Of a DNA stretch of 64,000 nucleotides, positions 27,220 to 35,318 are shown piece after piece (the stretch's first letter is position 1; every line of letters starts with the position of its first letter). The position numbers were made by a program, and so were the translations under genes. The stretch comes from Magnetococcales bacterium. GTDB taxonomy: Bacteria > Pseudomonadota > Magnetococcia > Magnetococcales > JADFYX01. Where the stretch lies: assembly GCA_002753565.1 (NCBI GenBank), contig PEAM01000013.1:36800-100799 (forward strand), written 5' to 3'. A model generated the notes under the pieces. The model was not told where the DNA came from. It made no database searches and saw nothing but the letters and a program-made list of their open reading frames with translations.

Positions 27220-27729
27220 ATGCGTGATGACAAAAAAGCCTCTCCTCCCCCAAAAAAGCTGGCCACACTCCAGATAGCCGTGGCAGCCATGGCGACCTTG
27301 GTTCCGCTCTATATTGTCCTGGGGTATGTCATGACCCACTCCACCGAGATGGTGATGGGGCCACAGGGTGCGGAGGTTTTAGAGGATATTTTTGCCTTTC
27401 CGTTGGCGTTTGTCGCCCTGGCCGCACCCCTGTTAGCTGCCTGGCAGATGGACCGGAGAACCACGGCCGATCTGCAAGAGATGGCTCAGACCCTCAAGAC
27501 GGAGGCGTTACAGCGTAAATTAATGGAACGAAGCCTGATCGCCTTCACCCTGCGGTTGGCTCCGGGAGTGACCGGTCTGGGGTTGACCATTTTGCGCATG
27601 GAATTTTTTTGGGTCGGGGTGATGGGGGGGGCCTCTCTGGTTGCCATGGCCCTTACCTGGCCTTCGACCGACCGCCAGGAAGAGACGTTGAAACAGCTGC
27701 AAAACCCTCAACAATCCAAAAAAAAATAG
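27220..27729 (+). CDS. hypothetical membrane protein
   Basis: 169 residues and about four hydrophobic helices (near 15-38, 63-82, 105-125, 130-148), with a charged, Lys-rich start and end. A stretch between helices 2 and 3 is amphipathic (TADLQEMAQTLKTEALQRKLMER). I recognise no family. A short-stem terminator follows immediately, so it is probably a single transcription unit. The start codon lacks a clear ribosome site. Confidence 0.65.
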   Translation: MRDDKKASPPPKKLATLQIAVAAMATLVPLYIVLGYVMTHSTEMVMGPQGAEVLEDIFAFPLAFVALAAPLLAAWQMDRRTTADLQEMAQTLKTEALQRKLMERSLIAFTLRLAPGVTGLGLTILRMEFFWVGVMGGASLVAMALTWPSTDRQEETLKQLQNPQQSKKK

Positions 27730-27736
27730 TCTTATT

Positions 27737-27769
27737 AACCAAGCTTTGCAGGCTATCCTTGGTTTTTTT
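27737..27769 (+). terminator. probable intrinsic terminator
   Basis: Seven-base stem AACCAAG/CTTGGTT with a 14-base loop, followed by a run of Ts. It starts eight bases after the stop of the membrane-protein gene. The short stem makes it moderate in strength. Confidence 0.6.
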
Positions 27770-27852
27770 CACTTTCTTTTTTTTTCCTCCTCACGGATAG
27801 TTGGTCGCGCAGGCTCAAGGTATAAGTTTTCTTACCCGTCACCCTAGCAGGG

Positions 27853-27869
27853 AGGGCACCTGGTGCCCT
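27853..27869. promoter_or_regulatory. small palindrome before the ferredoxin reductase start
   Basis: AGGGCACC and GGTGCCCT are exact inverted repeats around a single T and end eight bases before the ATG. It could be an operator or an RNA hairpin controlling translation. No ribosome site is visible between it and the start codon. Confidence 0.4.
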
Positions 27870-27877
27870 AAATCATT

Positions 27878-28720
27878 ATGGAAACAGTGGATAAGAGTAC
27901 GGGGCAGAGCAGCCTCTACAATGCAACCCTGGTCAGTCGTATTCAAGTCACGCCCCAGTTGTTTATCTTCCGGGTCAAGCCTGACCAGCCGACGTTCGAG
28001 TTTAAAGCAGGGCAGTTCACCGTCCTGGGTCTTACCTGGTCCAGCCCCTGCCTTCCGGGGACTGGACCGGGGGCATACCCGCCGGAAAAAGCCGAACGTC
28101 TGATTCGCCGCGCCTACTCCATTTCATCCGGCAGTCAAGAGCGGGATGAGATTGAGTTCTACATCTCTCTGATCACCAGTGGTGAGCTGACCCCCAGGCT
28201 GTTTCAGCTACAAGAGGGTGATCGTCTTTTCATGGGGGCAGAGGGTAAAGGGATCTTTACTCTGGATAAAGCGGCTGCGGATAAAAATATTGTTTTGGTT
28301 GCGACGGGAACCGGTCTGGCCCCTTACATCAGCATGGTTCGATCTCTGGCTCTGGGGGAGGGGTGTCCTACCCGAACCATCACCATTTTACATGGTGCCC
28401 GCTACTCTTGGGATCTGGGTTATCGGGCCGAGCTGGAGAGCTTGGACCGCAACTGTCCCCATTTTCACTATGTCCCTATCATCACGCGCCCCACAGAGGA
28501 TACCGCTTGGAGTGGGAGAGTGGGTCGGCTTGACGATTGGGTCGCCCGGCCAGATTTAGCAGAGGTGTGCCAGGTTCCCATCAAAGCCAATCAAACCGAG
28601 TTTTTCCTCTGTGGTCACCCCGAGATGGTCATGAACTGTGCAACCCTGTTGACGACGAGGGGTTTTTCGGAAGGAACCCGGAAGGAGCCAGGAAACCTCC
28701 ATTTGGAAAAATATTGGTAA
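27878..28720 (+). CDS. fpr: ferredoxin--NADP reductase
   Basis: 280-residue FAD enzyme of the bacterial Fpr class, exchanging electrons between NADP(H) and ferredoxin or flavodoxin. FAD contacts are in RRAYSISSGSQ, and the NADP-binding half has ATGTGLAPYISMVRSL and FFLCGHPEMVMN. The C-terminus ends in EKYW, the aromatic end typical of bacterial Fpr. It precedes a rubrerythrin-like protein and a CMD-Rieske fusion on the same strand. A role in redox stress is plausible but inferred. Confidence 0.93.
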   Translation: METVDKSTGQSSLYNATLVSRIQVTPQLFIFRVKPDQPTFEFKAGQFTVLGLTWSSPCLPGTGPGAYPPEKAERLIRRAYSISSGSQERDEIEFYISLITSGELTPRLFQLQEGDRLFMGAEGKGIFTLDKAAADKNIVLVATGTGLAPYISMVRSLALGEGCPTRTITILHGARYSWDLGYRAELESLDRNCPHFHYVPIITRPTEDTAWSGRVGRLDDWVARPDLAEVCQVPIKANQTEFFLCGHPEMVMNCATLLTTRGFSEGTRKEPGNLHLEKYW

Positions 28721-28801
28721 CGGAGAGGAAAATAAGCCAAAATAGAGAGGTAGGCATAAGGTTTAAACACTATAACCGACCGGGAAGGAGAACCGTTCAC
28801 C

Positions 28802-29251
28802 ATGAAATCTTTTGAGGAGATTATCAAGTTTGCCATGCAGCATGAGGATGAAGAGGCCGCCTTTTATGAGTCTCTTGCGGACCGTTCCCAGAGCCAAGAT
28901 CAAAAAAATGCCCTTCTGGCCCATGCCGCCGAAGAGAGAGAACATAAACGCCACCTGGAAAAAATTCTTGAAAATGGCTCCCTCCCCAACGGGCCTTTTA
29001 TCACCCCTGATCAAGATATGGAGCTGGCGGATCTGTTGGTCTCTGCCGCCCCTGAGAGTGGTAACATCGATTTTGAAGATGCCCTGATTCTGGCCTCCAA
29101 GCGGGAAAAGTCGGCCGAAAAATTTTATCATACCCTTGCCGGGGAGACCGATGATCCTGACCTGAAGAAAACCTTGATTTTTCTAGCAGAACAAGAGGCC
29201 AAACATGCCAACCAATTAGAACGAGAGTATGATGATGGTCAGCAGCAGTAG
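28802..29251 (+). CDS. rubrerythrin-like ferritin-fold diiron protein
   Basis: 149-residue four-helix bundle. Likely iron ligands are E in HEDEEAAFYESL, E-x-x-H in AEEREHKRHL, a Glu in SKREKSAEKFY and E-x-x-H in EQEAKHANQL. It lacks the C-terminal rubredoxin Cys4 domain of full rubrerythrin. Such proteins reduce peroxide or handle iron in low-oxygen bacteria. GGAAGGAG lies about nine bases before the ATG. It is 81 bp after fpr and 76 bp before the CMD-Rieske gene. Confidence 0.88.
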   Translation: MKSFEEIIKFAMQHEDEEAAFYESLADRSQSQDQKNALLAHAAEEREHKRHLEKILENGSLPNGPFITPDQDMELADLLVSAAPESGNIDFEDALILASKREKSAEKFYHTLAGETDDPDLKKTLIFLAEQEAKHANQLEREYDDGQQQ

Positions 29252-29327
29252 CCTGTTTTTGTTTTTTTTGTCTGAGAACAGAGTGAATTTTTTTAATGGA
29301 AAACGTGATAATTAAAGCGAGAAAACT

Positions 29328-29966
29328 ATGTCCAAAGCTCTACGATATTTGAGTAAAACCCGCCCTGAAGCAGCCGGTAATCTGATGGGTTTTTACAAGC
29401 ACAGTGTTAAAGCCCTTGATGAGAAGACCCGTTTTTTGATCCAGATTGTCACCAAGGTAACGGTGGGTACGGAGCGGGGATTGCGTCAATACGCCCCCAA
29501 AGCGCTTAAGGCCGGAGCGAGCAAGGAGGAGATTCTCGATGCCGCCATGATGGCTTTTCCGGCGGCTGGGCTAAATAAACTGCTGGACGCTATCGAAGTG
29601 CTTAAAGATCTCGATCTTCTCCCGGAGATAGAGGAGGATGAGCCTCAGGCTGTCAGCCCGGAGTTGGGGGCCATCTCGCAGTTTCCTCTCAAGCGGATGC
29701 ACTGCCTTCAAAGGCCGGATGGGGATCTGATTGTTTTTCGGACCGGAGAGAAGAGTGTGGAGGTCTATAGCGCTCGCTGCCCTCACTCCAAGGCAACCCT
29801 TTGCAAGGGAACGGACCATGGTGATCGGGTAGAGTGTCACGTACATAACTGGGTCTTCGATCTGGAGTCCGGTCGCTGTCTTTCACCAAGTGATATGGGC
29901 GGTAAGCGGGATCTTGTTAACATTCCCGTTACGGTTGTTGAGGGCATGGTTCGCCTGCAAGGTTGA
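29328..29966 (+). CDS. carboxymuconolactone decarboxylase-like domain fused to a Rieske [2Fe-2S] domain
   Basis: 212 residues. The N-terminal half (about 1-95) has the all-alpha AhpD/CMD outline (LDEKTRFLIQI, ALKAGASKEEILDAAMMAF) but lacks the catalytic C-x-x-C-x3-H; TERGLRQYAPKA sits where it should be. The C-terminal half (about 105-210) has the Rieske ligands in ARCPHSKATLC and ECHVHNWVFD, that is C-x-H and C-x-x-H. So it is more likely an electron-transfer or sensor protein than a peroxidase partner. It ends the fpr/rubrerythrin series. No signal peptide is present. Confidence 0.82.
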   Translation: MSKALRYLSKTRPEAAGNLMGFYKHSVKALDEKTRFLIQIVTKVTVGTERGLRQYAPKALKAGASKEEILDAAMMAFPAAGLNKLLDAIEVLKDLDLLPEIEEDEPQAVSPELGAISQFPLKRMHCLQRPDGDLIVFRTGEKSVEVYSARCPHSKATLCKGTDHGDRVECHVHNWVFDLESGRCLSPSDMGGKRDLVNIPVTVVEGMVRLQG

Positions 29967-30016
29967 TTTTTCTCGCCAATCCATCCTTTTGGGGTGGGGG
30001 TATTACCCCGCCCCTT

Positions 30017-30511
30017 TTAGGGGTGTCGTTGTTTCTGGCTCATGGTATCGAGGATGGCGTGGTTGGAGCTGCCGATCTCTTCAATCAGGTGAGTAATCTC
30101 TTGAACGGAGTGGGTGGCGTTATCGACATTTTTTTGAATCTCAGCCACTTTGGCAGAGATCATGGCGGTGGCTTTGGCGGTCTGTTTAGCCAGCTCTTTC
30201 ACCTCGTTGGCGACAACGGCAAACCCTTTTCCCGCCTCTCCGGCCCCTGCGGCCTCAATGGATGCATTTAAGGCCAGCATGTTGGTCTGGCTGGCAATGG
30301 TCTTGACCACCTTGACCATCTTCTCAATCTCCATCACAGAATCACGAAGTTTTTTGCCGGCGGCTGTATTGCGGTTGACCGCATCTTTGGCGTTATCCAC
30401 ATTTTCGATATCGTTGATCAGGTTTTCAAACAGCTCTTTAATAAGCTGATGGGAGGCCTCGATCGTTTGTGGTTTTGGGCTGTCTCGCACGCTGTTTTTC
30501 CTTATTTCCAT
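30017..30511 (-). CDS. short stand-alone chemoreceptor signalling domain
   Basis: 164 residues consisting almost only of the methyl-accepting hairpin: [21 protein letters not shown] followed by [15 protein letters not shown]. There is no transmembrane helix, HAMP or sensor domain, and the C-terminal methylation helix is cut short. It could be a soluble receptor that joins the CheA/CheW array, or a decayed fragment. The tip matches that of the NIT-type receptor at 41317. It is convergent with the CMD-Rieske gene. Confidence 0.75.
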   Translation of the reverse strand: MEIRKNSVRDSPKPQTIEASHQLIKELFENLINDIENVDNAKDAVNRNTAAGKKLRDSVMEIEKMVKVVKTIASQTNMLALNASIEAAGAGEAGKGFAVVANEVKELAKQTAKATAMISAKVAEIQKNVDNATHSVQEITHLIEEIGSSNHAILDTMSQKQRHP

Positions 30512-30884
30512 TGATCATGCTCGGAACAGTTGTAGGCAAGTTGATCTGTTTAATATAAAAAAACAGACTCAATTTCAATCAGTATTAGTCGGATCATTGA
30601 TAAGATATAGGCGTATTTAACACTACATAAACTATAGAATAAGATTAATCAACAAACAATTATCAGGTGATCATGATTCATGCTGATATTTTTCTTTGAG
30701 AGAGAATCGGCGACGTATATAGTAGGAAGATTCATTTTTTGCAAAACCTGCTACTATAAGCTGTAATAAAAACAGTAAACGGCAACACTTTGCTGTTTCT
30801 CTCTTAATGCTCAACCGAAGTAATTTATTTTCTGCAATAAATTTTCTGCAATAACAATGCCAGATAAAGAGGAATTGAATAATC
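30512..30884. other. AT-rich divergent intergenic region
   Basis: This 373-bp stretch is much more AT-rich than its surroundings. It separates the divergent short receptor and large chemoreceptor genes. ATTTTCTGCAATAA occurs twice in direct tandem at 30827-30840 and 30841-30854, about 30 bp before the chemoreceptor start. A minus-strand frame crosses the chemoreceptor start but looks like a shadow. No promoter could be assigned with confidence. Confidence 0.5.
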
Positions 30885-33833
30885 ATGGTAAAACTGCAAG
30901 ATATTAGAATAAAACCCAAGCTGATTGGGCTTTTTCTCTGTGTTGGTTTGTTTCCACTGATGGTGGTGGGTTGGTTTGCCAGCCAACAGGCTTCGGAGGC
31001 ATTAATGGAGACAGCTTTCAACCAGTTGAAGGCTGTCAGGGAGATCAAAAAGGTTCAGATCACCAAGTTTTTTGATGAGCGCAAAGGGGATATGGGGGTG
31101 TTGATGGAGACCGTCAACACCTTGCGTACCGAGGCATTTGGTAAGTTGGAGGCGATTCGAACCATCAAACACAAGCAGATCAATGATTATCTGGTATCCA
31201 TCCGTGATGATGTCAATCTCCTGGCACAAAACCACATGATGATCGATGCCCTGGAGGCGTTTGAAGAGGGGTGGGATAAGCTGGGTGACAACGTCACACC
31301 CAAGCTACAGCAGATGTATATCACCGAAAACCCCAATCCGCCCGGCAGCAAGCACCTGCTCAACGCCCACGGTGCCCAGAACAGCTATAACCAGGCCCAT
31401 GGCAAATACCACCCTTGGTTGCGTCGTTTGATGGAGGCCAGTGGTTATTACGACATCTTCTTGGTCAACCACGAAGGGAAGGTGGTCTATTCTGTCTATA
31501 AGGAGGCCGATTTTGGCAGCAACCTGAAGGGTGGCAGGTGGCAGGGGACCGATCTGGGCAAGATCTACCGGATGGTCGACCAAAATTTTAAAAAGGGCTA
31601 CGTCGCCTTTACCGATATGTCCCCCTATGCACCCAGTGCCGGGGCACCAGCCAGCTTTATCGCCGCTCCGGTCTTCGACCACAACGGTGGCCGCCATGGC
31701 ATGCTGATCTTCCAGATGCCTCTGGAGCGGATCAATGCCATCATGGGGGGACGGGTTGGCATGGGCAAGTCGGGTGAGACCTATCTGGTTGGAGGGGATC
31801 TGCTGATGCGGTCCGACTCTTTTCTCGACCCCGAAAACCACACCGTCGCCGCCAGTTTTGCCAACCCCAGCAAAGGCAAGGTCGATACCGAGTCGGCCCG
31901 CCTGGCCCTGAGTGGCAAGAGCGGCTCCAAGGTGATTAAAGACTATAACGGCAATCCGGTCTTGTCCGCCTATGCGCCCCTGGATTTTCTTGGGGTTCGA
32001 TGGGGACTGCTTGCAGAGATTGATGTCGCAGAGGCCTTCAGCCCGGTGGATAAAAAGGGGGGCGAGTTCTTTAAAAAATATCAGGAGATGTATGGTTACT
32101 ACGATGTCTTCCTGATGAATCCCGACGGCTACGTTTTTTACACCGCCACCCGAGAGGCCGATTATCAGACCAATATGGTCAGTGGCAAGTACGCCCGTTC
32201 CGGGTTGGGTGCTTTGACCCGTCAGGTCATACAAAACCAATCCTACGGCATGGCTGACTTCGCCCCTTATGCACCCAGCAACGGCGACCCTGCTGCTTTT
32301 ATTGCCCAGCCGGTGGTCAATGATGGTAAGGTGGAGCTGGTGGTGGCTCTGCAACTTTCTCTTGCCTCCATCAACGATATCATGCAGCAGAGAGAGGGGA
32401 TGGGGGAGACCGGGGAGAGCTATCTGATCGGCTCTGACAAACGGATGCGATCCGACTCCTTCCTAGACCCCAAAGGCCACTCGGTCAACGCCTCTTTTGC
32501 GGGGACTATCGCCAACAATGGGGTCGATACCGAAGGGGCCAACGAGGCCATCTCTGGTAAGAGCGATGCCAAGATCATCATGGACTACAACAACAACCCG
32601 GTTCTCTCGGCCTATGCGCCCATTGATCTTGGGGGTGTCACCTGGGCTATTTTGGCAGAGATTGATCTGGCGGAGATCCAAAAGCCGATCAATAACCTGA
32701 TTCTGGCTATTCTGGTCATCGGTCTGATTATTGCCGGTGTGGTGGTTGTGGTGGCTCTTATTGTGGCCAACTCCATTGCCAATCCGCTGCTCTCTTGCAC
32801 CCGTCTGATGGAGACAGTGGCAAAAGGTGATTTGACCGTGCGCAGCACCATGAACCGAAAGGATGAGTTGGGGAGACTTTCCAATGCCTTGGGTGACATG
32901 ATTTCCAAGTTATCCCAGGTTATTGGCGAAGTGAACAACGCCTCCGATCAGGTGGCTTCTGGCAGTACCCAGCTCTCTGATACAGCTCAAGATCTCTCCC
33001 AGGGAACCACAGAGCAGGCCGCCTCCATCGAGGAGACCTCCTCTGCCATGGAGGAGATGACCTCCAACATTCAACAAAACTCCGATAACGCCACCTCCAC
33101 CGAACAGATCTCGCAAAAAGCAGCCAAGGATGCCGAAGAGAGTGGTGTCGCCGTTGGTGAGGCGATGACGGCGATGAAGTCCATAGCTGAAAAGATTTCA
33201 ATTATCGAAGAGATTGCCCGCCAAACCAATCTGCTGGCGCTCAATGCAGCCATTGAGGCGGCTCGTGCGGGTGAGCATGGCAAGGGGTTTGCCGTGGTGG
33301 CGGCAGAGGTGCGCAAGCTGGCCGAACGCAGCCAGACCGCCGCAGGGGAGATTGGTGGTTTGTCAGCCTCCAGTGTGGAGACCGCAGAGCGGGCTGGGGC
33401 CATGTTGGATCAACTGGTTCCAGACATCAAAAAAACAGCCGAGTTGGTTCAAGAAATTTCGGCCGGAAGTCAGGAGCAAAACCAGGGGGCGGAGCAGATC
33501 AATGCGGCTATTCAGCAACTGGATCAGGTTATCCAGCAGAATGCCGGGGCTTCGGAGGAGATGGCGGCGACGGCAGAGGAGCTATCGGCCCAGGCGGATA
33601 TGTTGGCTACAGCGATCAGCTTCTTCAAAACCGACAGCTCAGCCAGTCGTCATCACGCTGCACCCAAGCGGACCACCAGAGGGGCGCCTCAAGGGACTCA
33701 GAAAAAGACACATTCTGCCCCAACGCCTTCCCGACAGATTACCTCTAAACCGACTGCCAGTTCGGGGGGAGGGGGTGTCGCTTTGAATATGGGTGGAATG
33801 GACCACTCTGATGATGAGTTCGAGAAGTTCTAG
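30885..33833 (+). CDS. methyl-accepting chemotaxis protein with duplicated sensor region
   Basis: 982 residues. A membrane helix is near 13-30 and a second near 607-630. The periplasmic part carries two related blocks, about 187-403 and 404-604. Each starts with YYDxFL, continues with Y-x3-EAD, has MRSDSFLDP and ends in [10 protein letters not shown], so it arose by internal duplication of a Cache-like sensor. HAMP (about 630-690) and the signalling hairpin [20 protein letters not shown] follow. The C-terminus EFEKF fits the aromatic-x-x-aromatic end that tethers CheR methyltransferase. The ligand is unknown. It has its own AT-rich promoter region. Confidence 0.93.
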   Translation: MVKLQDIRIKPKLIGLFLCVGLFPLMVVGWFASQQASEALMETAFNQLKAVREIKKVQITKFFDERKGDMGVLMETVNTLRTEAFGKLEAIRTIKHKQINDYLVSIRDDVNLLAQNHMMIDALEAFEEGWDKLGDNVTPKLQQMYITENPNPPGSKHLLNAHGAQNSYNQAHGKYHPWLRRLMEASGYYDIFLVNHEGKVVYSVYKEADFGSNLKGGRWQGTDLGKIYRMVDQNFKKGYVAFTDMSPYAPSAGAPASFIAAPVFDHNGGRHGMLIFQMPLERINAIMGGRVGMGKSGETYLVGGDLLMRSDSFLDPENHTVAASFANPSKGKVDTESARLALSGKSGSKVIKDYNGNPVLSAYAPLDFLGVRWGLLAEIDVAEAFSPVDKKGGEFFKKYQEMYGYYDVFLMNPDGYVFYTATREADYQTNMVSGKYARSGLGALTRQVIQNQSYGMADFAPYAPSNGDPAAFIAQPVVNDGKVELVVALQLSLASINDIMQQREGMGETGESYLIGSDKRMRSDSFLDPKGHSVNASFAGTIANNGVDTEGANEAISGKSDAKIIMDYNNNPVLSAYAPIDLGGVTWAILAEIDLAEIQKPINNLILAILVIGLIIAGVVVVVALIVANSIANPLLSCTRLMETVAKGDLTVRSTMNRKDELGRLSNALGDMISKLSQVIGEVNNASDQVASGSTQLSDTAQDLSQGTTEQAASIEETSSAMEEMTSNIQQNSDNATSTEQISQKAAKDAEESGVAVGEAMTAMKSIAEKISIIEEIARQTNLLALNAAIEAARAGEHGKGFAVVAAEVRKLAERSQTAAGEIGGLSASSVETAERAGAMLDQLVPDIKKTAELVQEISAGSQEQNQGAEQINAAIQQLDQVIQQNAGASEEMAATAEELSAQADMLATAISFFKTDSSASRHHAAPKRTTRGAPQGTQKKTHSAPTPSRQITSKPTASSGGGGVALNMGGMDHSDDEFEKF

Positions 33834-33839
33834 CTGTTT

Positions 33840-33875
33840 GGCTCAAGGGAGGGGCTGTTTACCCTCTCTTGAGCC
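33840..33875. other. hairpin between convergent genes
   Basis: GGCTCAAGGGAGGG pairs with CCCTCTCTTGAGCC over 14 bases with one G-T wobble and an eight-base loop. It starts seven bases after the chemoreceptor stop. No T-run follows, so it may act as an mRNA 3'-end stabiliser or a weak two-way terminator. Confidence 0.55.
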
Positions 33876-33890
33876 AGCCCACAAGGGAGG

Positions 33891-34958
33891 TTAGCCGCTT
33901 ATCTGACCTTTGATATCGGGGTGGAATTTGTTTCCATAGGTGAAAAAGTGGGAAAAACGGGGATCACTCTGGATGCCTTCTCCCCCCACCTCCAGGGGAT
34001 TCTCCGCCAGCAGGGTGCCACAGCTTAGCAAGAGCTTCTGATTGGTCGGATGGAACTTGGTATAACTGGCCACCAACTCCAACAGCAGGGTGTTCAGGGC
34101 CGGGTTATGGGGAAAGCGGAACAGGCCACAGAGAAAACCCTCTCCTATGGGTAGGATCAGGGGTTCGAAAGAGAGGGCTGCCTGTTGAGTGGTCGCCGCC
34201 ACATGGGTAACGATAATGGCTGTCTCTCCCAAGCGGACCGAACCGGGATAACGCCCACCACCGATTACCTGCAGATCATTCAGCGCCGACCCGCAGACAT
34301 TGAACACAACCCAATCCCATAAAACCACCTGCTGAATATTTTTATACACAACGGCATTGAAGGTGTTCTGCTCGAAGAGGAAGTGGGGGGGGAGGGTGCG
34401 GGTCAGTTCGGCCCACTCTTTAAGGGTCTGCCGGGAGCGGATGGTAAAGAGTCCGCAGTTGAGATAGGCTTTATCCCGTGGGAGTTGATAGGCGGTAACC
34501 ACCTGGTCGAAGGGTTGGGTTTTCTCTGGGTTTTTTTCGATAAAACTACCGATGGTGTTGTTATCGATATCCTGGGTAATGGCGATGAAGGGTTGGTCTG
34601 GGCCATATTGGGCGGCTACCTTATAGACCTCGTCGGCGAATAGTCCGGTTAAGATACAGTCGCTATCTATCCAGGTGAGCAGGTCAAAGGGAATGGTTTC
34701 GACATAGCTGTAGAGACACCCCTTATAGAGATAGGGGTGCCAACCAGGCTCCAGGATGGCGGGTCTGGGGAGTAGAATATTTTTTTCAGCCAGAAAGGCG
34801 GCCTGTCCTTCGGTCAGGCCAAAGTCGCAGACCATGAGTTTTTCTCCCAGGGCAAACCGTTCAAACGAGGAGAGCAGCTGGCAGAGCATGGGAAAGAAGG
34901 CGGCATTGGAGCCGGTGACAAAAAGGGATTTTTCAGTCGATTGCGGTCTCGGCCTCAT
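33891..34958 (-). CDS. glycosyltransferase-like protein (GT-A fold)
   Basis: 355 residues, no signal peptide. FDLLTWIDSDCILTG contains a D-S-D metal motif like that of GT8/GT2-type nucleotide-sugar transferases. YLNCGLFTIRS further on matches the second half of this fold. The N-terminal VTGSNAAFFPMLCQLLSSF is the expected first strand and helix. The product is unknown. AGGAG precedes the ATG at 34958. It lies downstream of alaS on the same strand, but a MITE-like insertion of about 300 bp separates them. Confidence 0.7.
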   Translation of the reverse strand: MRPRPQSTEKSLFVTGSNAAFFPMLCQLLSSFERFALGEKLMVCDFGLTEGQAAFLAEKNILLPRPAILEPGWHPYLYKGCLYSYVETIPFDLLTWIDSDCILTGLFADEVYKVAAQYGPDQPFIAITQDIDNNTIGSFIEKNPEKTQPFDQVVTAYQLPRDKAYLNCGLFTIRSRQTLKEWAELTRTLPPHFLFEQNTFNAVVYKNIQQVVLWDWVVFNVCGSALNDLQVIGGGRYPGSVRLGETAIIVTHVAATTQQAALSFEPLILPIGEGFLCGLFRFPHNPALNTLLLELVASYTKFHPTNQKLLLSCGTLLAENPLEVGGEGIQSDPRFSHFFTYGNKFHPDIKGQISG

Positions 34959-34973
34959 GGCAAGCTCCTAATC

Positions 34974-35119
34974 AGAGATTCCAAACCAAATAGTTTCATA
35001 ACAGTAATGGATGGGTCTGGGAAGGCATGAATGCCTTCCCAGCGGGTTTGGGCGGCGCCCAAGGTTCTAAGCCTTTGCCTTTGCCTTTGTTTTTTACCTG
35101 TAAAAGCGTGGGGGTTTGG
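34974..35119 (+). repeat. MITE-like dispersed repeat, copy C (left end and core)
   Basis: The left terminus AGAGATTCCAAACCAAAT is intact and the GGGAAGGCAT/ATGCCTTCCC hairpin is present. The right terminus is absent: the element instead runs into a 31-bp tandem repeat. It lies between alaS and the glycosyltransferase-like gene, only about 15 bp upstream of the latter's start codon. Confidence 0.75.
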
Positions 35120-35274
35120 GGGCCTGCAAGGCCTCCCAAGGCGTTGCCTTAGGCCTGCAAGGCCTCCCAAGGCGTTGCCTTAGGCCTGCAAGGCCTCCCA
35201 AGGCGTTGCCTTAGGCCTGCAAGGCCTCCCAAGGCGTTACCTTAGGCCTGCAAGGCCTCCCAAGGCGTTGCCTT
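35120..35274. repeat. five tandem 31-bp units grown from the MITE core
   Basis: Units at 35120, 35151, 35182, 35213 and 35244 are nearly identical; unit 4 has A for G in the GTTGCC segment, and the first base varies. Each holds GGCCTGCAAGGCC, an inverted repeat that is also in the MITE core. Units are contiguous with no spacers, so this is a VNTR-type array, not a CRISPR. Confidence 0.9.
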
Positions 35275-35318
35275 TGCTCTAGACACCCACCAGAGGGACA
35301 GCTCGGTCGTCGTTTGAT

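Noticed and set aside
30671..31048. 125-codon minus-strand frame ahead of the large chemoreceptor
   Set aside because: It overlaps the chemoreceptor N-terminus in antisense and shows no family motif; codon use looks like a shadow.
31305..32354. 349-codon antisense frame over the large chemoreceptor
   Set aside because: Opposite-strand shadow caused by high GC at third positions; no recognisable domain.
35120..35274. CRISPR-like repeated units
   Set aside because: Units are contiguous with no spacers and derive from the MITE core; no cas genes are near.
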